Shown piece after piece: positions 43,601 through 55,600 of a DNA stretch of 64,000 nt. The notes beneath the pieces were generated by a model. It searched no databases. It had not been told where the DNA came from and saw nothing but the letters and a program-made list of their open reading frames with translations. The first letter of the stretch is position 1. Each line of letters opens with the position of its first letter. The stretch lies in assembly GCF_905475465.1 (NCBI RefSeq), contig NC_062240.1, forward strand, positions 9,997,001 to 10,061,000. The letters are read 5' to 3'. This stretch comes from Pieris napi. Lineage: Eukaryota > Arthropoda > Insecta > Lepidoptera > Pieridae. A program made the translations under genes and the position numbers.

Positions 43601-46600
43601 CCAAAGTGTCTCTACTGCAAAGGGAACATAATATAACATATTTGAGCTGTTAATTATTTTCCACCTGAACTGCGGCCGCGCCAACTTTTATGCTTGTCCG
43701 AGGAAGGTAAGACGGGGGCGCTTACGGGTCCACACAAGTGTCACCCCGTCCCAACTTCCTAGGGATCAAAGACATCCCATCAGGCCGCTTACCAACCAAG
43801 AAGTCGTCTAACATTTTCACATAACGCTAAATAAATAAATGAAAACTTTCTTTTGAGACACCTGGTATTTTTAATTCATTTACAGTACGTGGGTTGTGAA
43901 ACCATCAAAAATAATAGCAAGAGTGAAATCGTTGATATAAGATATCAGATCAAGGTCATTTGGGCCAATAAATATTGAATACGCAACTTATCCGCATGTA
44001 TGTTACACTTAGATCTGATGTAACAATACATAAGAATGCAGGTCGCCATTAATACAACCACCACGTACTATCAGCGATGCGTCAATTGTCATATTACGTA
44101 AATGGCAGTATAACTTCAATACATATTAAAGAGACTAAAAATCGATATTCCAACTTTCCCTCTGTTATACAAGCTAACGTTGATTAACCTGGTGGTGTAT
44201 TCTTAAAAAAACATTTTCTTTTTATTTTAATACAAATTTTTCTATGGGTGACAACATACCTAATAAAAACACAGATCAGTATTACCGCAGTTAGTTCACT
44301 TAGATTCCTTTTTTAAAAACAGCCCTACAGACACAGAAGTTTTGGGGAAATAATTTTTCTAAAATGTTCATTTCTTGCCTTTTCATAAAACAAAAACTAA
44401 TTTTGTTATAAGGCAAATTATACTACATTTATAATCACAACGATGACTGGTCCGAATGCTTCTTTATGAGTATACGAAAATGAACAAACGTGTGTTTGAA
44501 AGTTGTAGTCTCTTTGATGTCCGAATTCTCATAATTTTATATCACATTTTCATAGAGAATAAGGAATGCGTACGTTCTGTAAGTCTGCTATTCACTAATT
44601 TAAACAGTACGACTAATTTGCTGTATTCAAATATAGTTTCTTGTTCCTACTTGTTCGTGTGTCTGGTATTTTACGCAACTCAGACCTCAGCCTTAACTTT
44701 CCGCTTATGTAATATGTTTGTCGATATCACCGCATTTCCTACACCTTGATTACTTGTATGAACAGATTATATGTGAAATACGGACATGATATGTTAAAAT
44801 GAAGTAGGTTTTATGTTTTAATCGGAATTGAAAAAAGTCGTAAACGTATTATAACGTTTTTGACATATATCACGCTAAATCTTGACCCTGAGTCTTTCAT
44901 TAAGAAAAACGCTTTTTTTAACTAATATAAATAAATGGCGCTACAACCTTTTTAGGTCCGGGCCTCAGATTTCTGTATCTGTTTCGTAAGTAGGTGATCA
45001 GCCTTCTGTGCCTGACGCAAGCCGTCGATGTTTTGGGTCTAAGGCAGGCCGGTTTCCTCACGATGTTTTCCTTCACCGTTCGAGCGAATGTTAAATGCGC
45101 ACATAGAAAGAAAATCCATTGGTGCACAGCCGGGGATCGAACCTACGACCTCAGGGACCTGAGATGAAATTTTAACTAATATATTGACCGTTAAAGTTAC
45201 GGTCATACTTAGGTAATATGCATGCTCTACATTACGGCATAGTGCGAGTCGTCTTCCTTCCTCTAATATTACACAATGTTACTGCACGCCACTTAATAAT
45301 TACATACATCGTTTTGCATGTATAATCGTAAAAACATGTCTAAAAACTAATTATGAGCAATTATATTTGAAAGAATTTGTTCTATGGGATGTTTTTGGCC
45401 TTAATTTTAATGTGCGAGCGTAATCAGTAAATTTTGAGGTTAGACCAAATCCGATCAAGCTACTCGTATTTCGATCATTGACTACGTTTTCGAGGTAAGT
45501 CACGCCTGTTTCCCAAAGGTAGGCAGAGAACATCAGCGGCGGCCTTAGGGGGTGGAGAACAGGGCAATCGCCCGGGGCCTCGCTCTTGCAGGGGCCTTGC
45601 CCAACAACCCAAGCAATTTAAAAAATATCTATTTTTTTTAATATTTTTTTTTAAATTTAAAACTTTTGATTTTGATCCTTAATTACTTATTATGATTATA
45701 ACATAACGGTAAATGAAAATAAAGTTAGTTAACTAATTCATTCACTCAAAACATAATTGAAAAATTAATTATGTTGTACTTGAATATCGCGCCTCGAAAC
45801 ACTTGAAGATCGGTTTTTTAATTGCGTAGCACCGTACATATATTATAATTTTATTTAATATTACGTCCTAAGACCTGCCACCCGGTGCCTCGCAATGGGT
45901 AAAGCCGCCTCTGTAGAACACAGAACCTCTAAGACACCTCTCTCACTTCCTCCACTCTCATAACATTCAACATACACTTTCGTCGGTTAATTCTCGCCAT
46001 TACTGCCCGTTCCAATGAAATTCTGAAAGAATGCATCAATTTTACCGTAGATTAAGTATAGAGATACTAATTGTTTCAAATATCTATAATATTTTATATA
46101 CGTATAATTGCGTAATACGTAAATATAATGTAGATAGTACCAGAGGCCGCAGAACTGATGCTCTCCTCCCAAACGAATAAATATCGCGAAAATTCACCAG
46201 CGTTAAAGATACACTAGGACCAAACGTTTTAAATTTGTTTAGATTTTCTATTTATCGGTTTTATATCTGTGGCCATAGGTCAGAATATGATAAATGCAAT
46301 TTCCTTACTTTACAGGACAAGCAATTAAAAAATTAAGAAATCTTGAAGGCACTATTAAAATATGAAACACTCGATATATGATATCATTGTCTGATCTATG
46401 ACCACAGATTATTATTATTATTACAATGTGGGTTAAGAATATTGTAAAGAGTATGAAATTTAAATAAAGAAACTTATTACTTACCATAAAGTACATTTAT
46501 ATACTATAACGCATTGTAAACCGTACATCTAAAGTTTTTATCGAATAATTAAAAGAATCGCAAAATATTTTATAACACTGCTGTGAGAAAACATTCAATC

Positions 46601-49600
46601 ATTCTAGGAATCTATTCACTCACTATGCGGATATAGATTAACCACGCGTCATCTTTTCCTGATTCCATAGGTATAATTCTACATTCTATTTAATATTAGA
46701 TTTTTTCATTCATTTGGGTCTTTATTTTTATATTTTAATATCTTATTGGCTCTATTATTTAATTTAAAACATCGTTGCGTTAAATTGTTTTGTATTTTCG
46801 TGATCAAATAGATTTTGTTTCGAGTTTAATAAATAACAATAAACGCATTTGCGTTACGAACTATACACGTGTTTTTAACTTTTTTTTTAATGGCTCTGGC
46901 ATGATTTGTGTATTAGCCAGCGTCAAGTATAGGATTTTTTATAATTCGTCCTTTTTTATAATTCGCCCTCCCAAAGGCCGAGAACAAATTTCAATTAAAT
47001 TAAAACTTGCCCTCGAACCGGGAATTGAACCCGGTACCCCTCACCTAGCTGCCACTTAATAAGACCGCTAGGCTATGAGGCCGCTCTTTTTAACTTTAAT
47101 TATGTAAAAAAATTATGACTTAAGCGATTTAATCAAAAACAAAATGTTTAATGATGATGACACTCATGTCTTCTATGAAGTTGAGCTCACAAACTGCTTC
47201 CGTATCGTAATGTTAAAATGCTTGTTTAATTTATTATGGAAAACGGTAAACAGAACGCGTGTGACTATACGTTTCGACTTCAAGTTAATCAATAAGTTTT
47301 TATTGAATAATTTTAATCAATAACAACATAACTCAAGTGATGTTGTATATTATGATATTATATATTTATTTATAGCATACATTTATTATATATATATAAT
47401 ATATATAATAAATGTATGCTATAAATAAATATAACTTAAATATTACCTTAAATTACTAACAATTTTGTCTACTTACAATAAAAAAATTACATTCATCTCT
47501 AAGTCTTCCTTTACACAAATACATCTAGTTCTATTGCAGAACTGAGGAAATATTTAAGCAGCGAAATCATAAGTGGAAGCGGATCCTGATGGCGGAGGAA
47601 AGTTCGTGAGCTCCACTCCAATCTGTTTAGGCACATACAATCTAAGCAAAGTAAAGCGTACTATTTCACACCCCTTCTTCATACAGTACAAGGCAAACCC
47701 AACTATTTAAAATTCCTCGGTCTAATACAAACTATTTACGTAACTCAGTCATGTACCGTATACCTTCAGATTATAACACAAATTCCTTTATATTTTTCTT
47801 TTATATTAAATATATATTATAATGATCAATAAATCAAAAAATACACATATACTTTGTTATATTTTGTATATATAGGTGAAACTGTGCTTTGTTTATGTTT
47901 GAATGTGTATTCCGTTTTTGGCTTTTGTGTACAATGTAAATTTTTGGATATTGTTTAGGAATACTGTTGAGGAAATAAATAAATAAAGTTCTACCCCTCA
48001 AAACATTTAGTGCATAGTAGTTTCCAAGCGCCTGTTAAGTTGGCTTAAGAACCGTTTTGCACTTTTTAAATCAAGTAATAATGTATGCACAAAGGTACAT
48101 TGTGCATATCTTTAAGGTTAAATTTATATATCAGAGCCTCGTAGTAATTGCAGTACCTCTGACCCCAGTCAGTCGTCCCGAAGGTTCTTTGTGTTATTAA
48201 CCTAAAACTAACAAATGGCAGTTACCATCGTGACTATACAATGCGAGATAATGAAGATTAAAGTTTCAATGCTAACACTAAAGCATTCGTTTTACGAAGT
48301 GTTAAACAATCAAGGTTTTATTAAAATACACTGTATCGCTTTGTATCAAAGATAAATGATTCCTTTTGCTTGAAATATAGAAGTCAATAAACTTTTCCTT
48401 TAGCAATTTATAGTTTTATCCTTGTTATGTTTATCTTGGACATGAATCGGTAGAAATAAATATTGTATAGACAATGGATTTGGCAGCGCACGTAGTATTG
48501 ACTATTTAAGAGCCATTCTTATTTCTTTTGTTTTATAAGATAGCCTTCGTCTATATTACTTGCAGATTACTATCGGAGATTAAAATAAATATTTCAGATC
48601 ACAATCCAGCCTTGCGATTCTGTAACTCACTTTTCGAACTCTCACAGCGGTTTTCACACTTTACGATTTGGCATTCTGATAAACGATAAACTACTAGCTC
48701 CCTCCTTATCAGAATGCCAAATCGTAAAATGACTGCTTCACACAGATTTGAGCGCGACCGCCGCTGTGAAAACCGCTGTGAGAGTTAGAAAAGTGAGTTA
48801 CAGAATCGCAAGGCAGCAACCTAAAATCTTTGTGTACATACGTGCTGCATTATTTTAAAATCAATAAAGTGACATAGCAACGACGTGTTGCTTTATAATG
48901 TGAATTTTTAAAGAATTAAAAAAGGACGGAGTTTTAGCTGAACAAACTTTAACAAAAGTTTGTTCAGCTGTTTGACGTATTTTATACCTACTGTAATTAG
49001 TATTAGGATAACTCAAATGTGAATATTTGAGTTTCATGAAAAAAACCTTACACAGATTATCCCTCGTTATAGAGACTCCGACATATTTTCTTTCTTCGGC
49101 TTACCTTGTGTATTGTAACGGCTCAACTGTACCAGAGGTGAAATTCCATATGTATATATAATACTAGCTGACCCGGCAAACTTTGTTTTTGCCATGTATA
49201 TTATTTTTAGGAAACCTTTTTTAACTTCAATAAAAATAACTATATACTATAATAAAAAATAGGCATTTATCGTAGAGGGGAGGAAATTGGGGGTATTAAT
49301 AAGCTGTATCATAAAAAAATAAAAACAAAAAAATAATCTAAAAAACAAAAAAAATATTGGGATGGACACCCCTTATCACTTAGGGGTTTGATGACCTTAT
49401 GCAGTTCATCTGAATGCGCAACCGTCTTAGACCGGCACGTCTACCAACCGGCTTCCCTCATAAAGAAGGTCCCGATAGATCGATACATAAATATAAGAAT
49501 ATGTATAAAAAATTTCATAAGCATAGGCTCGACCGTTTTAGAGGAGTAAGGGAACGAATATTGTGACACGAGAATTTTATATATTAGAAGAAAATTTATG

Positions 49601-52600
49601 TTTATATTATACATACAGGTTTTTACATTTACTACTCTACACCACGTGTATCAGCCAGGTGTTTTTACAACTCAAGCACTTGTCTCACAAAGGTCACGAC
49701 AATGTTAGGAAGTAATTAATGATCAATCAAACAGTTACTATCGACAACTTAATTGCAACTTCAGTTAAGTTGTAGAAATTATCGCCGACTCTATAAAGAA
49801 TGTTTTGTGCCTAGTTCCGTATGTCTTAGTATTCCATTAATTCATTTAAATCTTTAAAAAATCGTTGAGGTATTTTTTCGGAGCACAATTAGCGTAGTGG
49901 TAAACCTTTAATCTTTAGGTTAGCGTCGGCCAGCGTCGTAAAGTTATACGACTACGATTTGGTGTATTCCGGTAATAGTTCTCGAATTATTACCGGAATA
50001 CACTAAAATAGGTTTTATTTATACATTTTTACAGACCGGATTAAAGAGTACTTATCCGCTGGATATATTCGGTTGTGGGCTGATCGGTTTAAAAAAAGCA
50101 TGGTCTAATCCGCTGTTTTGCTGGTGATTATTTTGTTTTGATTAACAAAAATTTATGGTATTTTAATTGTATAAGTACATACATTTTAGATAGAGTTGAT
50201 AGATAGATTTAGTAATATGTATGATGTGGTAAACTGTAATAAATAAACGTACTGTGTACTGCCGTCAGGCTTCTTCGATAAATTAACATAATATGTACAT
50301 AAAAATACTCATTCTTTTTGCATTATTTTACACTTGTCCCCACACTAGGACATTCCTGTGTTAGGTGACGAGACTTTTCCGATGTACAATACAATAAATA
50401 ACTTAGTATTTAAATATATACAGTAAAAGATTTTTATTAATTTGAAAGTGCGTGATATGAATAGGCTCCTTTACACAGGATACTGCTTCGGAATTCCTTA
50501 CCTCTTGAAATAAGACGATCTCAGTTTTTAAATAAATTTAAGAATCGACTTCTTCAGCATTTCTCTTCTACCTCGTATTTAGCTACTTACACATTATTTC
50601 AATTCATTAACATTGAGTTTATTTAGTAGTTCATTTGGTATAGTGTTAGCTCTACATATATATCTTTATTTTTTGTCACGCAATTCTTGTACTTTACCCT
50701 CAGTTGGTATTTCTATGTTTTTCATGCTAACGATAAAGCCGCCCGTTGCTAAATAATTTATGTAGCCAGCCTTGCGATTCTGTAACTCACTTTTCGAACT
50801 CACACAGCGGTTTTCGCAACGGCGGTCGCGCTAAAATCAGTCGTAAAGCAGTCATTTGACGATTTGACATTCTGATAAACAATAATCTACAAGCTCCCTC
50901 CTTATGAAAAGTGAGTTACAGAATCGCAAGGCTGTTTTTCAAAATGTATGTTTAAGGGGCCGAATAAAAAATACAAAAATAGTTTTCAATAGAAGCGCGA
51001 TCAACATAATTTAGCTATAAACGTATGTATAAAATTGTACTCGTAATGCGTAGTGATTCAAAACATGACGGTATTAACTCGGAGGGTCGGTATTGTGAGA
51101 GATGAAGTAATCGTTTTCTCGCACTGTTTTCGCAAGAACATTGCTTCACGAGAGCCACCATGCTAATTGCTACGTGCAACAGTGCTTTATCGAACATTTA
51201 CGATTGTATGTACATTGAATAACTAATTATGGGTTATACTATGTTATAACTAATACTATCAGCCATGTCTACATTATAACGTTACCTAAGATAGCAATAA
51301 CACACGTATAAAGTTACTATGGATATATAGTACATAAAAAGGATTCAAAAATCAGTTTTTCAGTCACATATTTTTCACACGTGTAGGTTCGAATGAAATT
51401 TATGTATTACATGTATAATTTTTTTTTAATAAAAAATTTGCTGAACATTTTATAATCTATATTAAGCTAAATTACTAAGTAGCGTAGATAACTTAGATTA
51501 CATAATACCCGCATAACGTTTTGTATTATCGTAAAGGTTGGAAAATGGTATAATAATTTGTAAATGTTCTAGAATATTTAAATCCTTTAAAAACTATTCA
51601 GTAGTTTATGTAATAATAATATTGTGTTCATTAAAATAAACACAATAAATAAGAATTATTTTTATTATTACTATGTAAGTTAATAAAATTGTAAATACTC
51701 TATATTTGATTGTTATGATAACTAAGAAATTATTGAGGCTTCACTAGCTTTGATAAAAAAGAACAAAGGTACTAATATGTTAAGCACTCTTTATTACAAT
51801 AACATCTTAAAAAATGCTATTACACAATGACTGTGTGATAGCTGTTTATTAAATATATAATACTGAACAAGCACTTCAAGCCGAGTCTAGGAAAAACGTA
51901 AAACGTGTACACGTGTTTATGAATCTTATACGGTTCCAAAATTCATGACAGCATTCGGTAAAAGATTTATTACTTACTTGGCACCACTCTTATATAACCT
52001 ATTGCGAAAAAACTGTGCTATTGATTTCAAGTGTAAATTTTCCTATGGCAAGGTTTAAATTTCATTTATATTGGGCTAAGTTAACAGATTACAGAGGCAT
52101 TAATGACTCAATTTTCTCTTTGTTATCTGTATTATCTTATATGGTTTGGTTTTTGTATAGTTAAAATAATATTTTTGGTGGTTTGTTGGGTACACTAACG
52201 TCGTAACACATTTTAAACCAGTACGGAGAGAGGACCGAAGCTATTTATCTTTGTTATTGAATAATTATAACGTATAACTACAAATAATTGAAAGAAACTG
52301 AAACTTAACATGTTCTAATACTAATTCAAATTATCATCATTCGTTCTTCAGTTATGTTTCAAAACTGTGATAGAAGTAAAAACAAACCCAACAGACGTCT
52401 TAAACGCTAATATTAATGTTGTAAATATTCTCGTTATCAACTGAATAATTAATTAATTAGGCAAAAACACGCCCCATGCAATTTTACATGTAGATATCAA
52501 ACGGCCTACATAATACAACAAAAAAGAAATATTGTGTACTGCAAAGATTTACCCACGAATAGGCTTTTGTCTACACGAGTCCTAATTCACACTCAAACCA

Positions 52601-55600
52601 CGTGATTATCTTGTTATAAATCAAACTATTAACAACAGGCAAATCTTGTAATAAAGAAAAAAATATTTAATTGATTCACGCAATCACTTTATTCAAAATT
52701 GGACCCAACTCTACATTAAGTTTGTCACCAGCAACGCTGATTTTCAGTGGGCCGACACTGTTTTTGACTGACAGCTGACAGCATTAAATAAAACAAAAAT
52801 ACTGATTAAAATATATTTTTTAAAACAAACTAATCTTCAAATAAGTTATTTTTTTAGTTTGAAATGTAATCCAATTATACATCAGGCGGACATTTCTGAG
52901 TGACCCAAGAGTCGTAAGGCTAGTGGGCGATCAGCCTCCTGCGCCGAACCTGAATTCTGTATTATGCCATGTGCTTACCATAATGATTGTGTAATAATAG
53001 ACTAATTTTAATAATTTATTTAAAAGATGTCAAACTAGTTGCGGTATTTATGTAAATACATACATAAATGTTTTTTAATAGATTTAATGAAACTAATTTA
53101 TCCGAAAATGTTCGTGCTGATAGTACCTAAAAATAAACTTAATTAGTAACTAAAAACTAAGATATTCTATAGGGGGCTTGACTTATAATTATCGTCTTTA
53201 TTATTTTAATGATTATGGGTTCCATTAACAAAGAATTGATCAGGATGTTTATAGAGGTCACCAGGTGTCCGGATCGTGAGGTCATTATCACGTGACTGGG
53301 CAATCGCTTTTTTGTTTCGATATAGACATCATCATTCGATTAACAACATTATTTAGATATGATTAAGGCAATTGAGCTCTAACAGACCTTTTAATTACAC
53401 GAGCTACTCTACCTTTTTTCGTTTTATTGTTAATCGAATGTGAATCGAATTTAAACCTCTGTGCATCTCCTAACGATTACTGGGTCGTTTTTGTTATAGG
53501 AAATAGGCCTTTAGGTTATTAATTTGAGTACGCAACTAGTGATCCTAATAATAGCCATTCGATACACACTTTAGGTACAAGAGACCATTGTTAAAAAAGG
53601 AACTTTAAATATATTTTTATTAATTGTTTTCGCATTAGATTAGGTAAATATGGAACTAGAACGCTTAGTAGGTTCACGCGTCCCTAAGCTTAAATCGTAA
53701 TCGATATTGTATAACATGTTAGATTACAATTAATACACGATGTCATTGACTGTAATAGAAAGTTTGATACCGGTATCAAATAGCCTAACCTTACTTCACA
53801 TAACGAAAGTTATTTGCGGTGACAGTTGACAGATTCATGTGTATTTCCTGTATACTTCGATACCTCCTTCAGTTTTTACAAAATAGATGGTAATATTCGA
53901 AAAAGTATAGAACAACTATCAATCAAAAGAAACAAATGAATGTTCAAATTCGTATTTCAAAACAGGCCTTTTCTTTTTTATTGAGTCGAAAAATTACAGA
54001 TTATAATTTACACATTTGATTTAGGAACTCATTTCGGAATTAAAATGACTATCTATGTCCATACAGGCCTTTTGTTTTTTATTGAATTCGAAAATGACAA
54101 TGTAAACACATTTAATTTTAGAACGCAATGAGAATGTCCATGCTTCATATATGTCTAATTTGTCTATATTTATTATCATAGACAACTACTAACTCAAAGT
54201 CAGCTTCTTATTAAACAATATAATTATTTAAAGGAATAGATATGCAACTAGCCGATTAAAAAAACGTGTTAAAAATTATACTACATTATTAATTCTAAAG
54301 CTACATATTTTGGTTTTTCGAGTTCCGGTTTATTTATTTTTAATTGTAATATTCCAGAACAACACAATAATATTTAATTATATACTAATATTGGATTGAG
54401 TTTAAAGAATACTAAAAAATATTCTTTAAACTCATTATTATAGAACGCTGATATTGTGAATCAGCGATATATTTTTGTACTGCTTTGCTCTTTTACCTTT
54501 TACTTTATGCTAGTTATCACAACATCAGTAAAATTTCTGTCACTTCCTGGACCGGTCACGTGGTAACGATCAATCTTGCAATACTGTGGCTACAGTTTAT
54601 TAGCCTCTTGCGACATCTCAATAACTATTCAAAATTGAGACACTTTCAATATAAGACGTGTTTGAAGAATTCTTACTATTGATCAATTTTGATTGGCTTA
54701 AGTTTTACTTTTTTAAACATTACAATTATAGGGCAAAGTAAATATAGTTATAAAATGTTTTAGCTTGCATATGAATAGGGATTTATATGTTATTTTTTAT
54801 GCATAAAAAATAAGATTGTATAATAAAATATACTGGTAAAATCTATGAATATTTTTATGAATTCTATAATAACATGTTAATATAAAACTGCAAAGAAAAC
54901 AATCACAACTCCATATTTAAAATAATAATTGCTACTTTCGTGCCTATTCATTATACAAAAGCCCCTAATAATCAACGGCGTTACTTAATAAATTAAAATA
55001 ATAAAGGAAAGACACTCACAAAGTGTAATAATTGTGTGTTCACGAAGTTTTTTCCTGTCATTAAACCACTTCATTGACTTTGAACTAGTAAATTACACCA
55101 AGGTTCGTGCGGCGTTCGGTCGTTGCTCTAAATAGCCGTAATCGTATATGAACGCATGTGTTAATGAAAATATTAGTTACCTTGTAATTGGGTATAGAGC
55201 TTTTACAGCTTGGACGAGTATATTTGAGATAAATTATTTCACCTAACGTAGTATGTATTATTTAAATTATGAAATTATTGACATTTGCGTACCCATGTTA
55301 AAATGAATTCAGTATATTTTTCTTTGGCATATCCTATTGTACTCATAAATTTCAAATACACATAAAATAGATTCTAATTTAATTAAAATACTAGTAGATA
55401 TTAATCGTAATCTAATCGTAAAAGGAAATACATACACAATATTTAAAAATGAAGAACATCGTTTAGCAAACATTAATTAATACTATCTGAACGATTAAAA
55501 CAAATGAAAGAAATGAGAAATTAAATGTGCTACTAATACAAATACTCCTAAAATAAATCTAAATTATTTATTTCAATTTGTAATTCATCATACTTAAACA

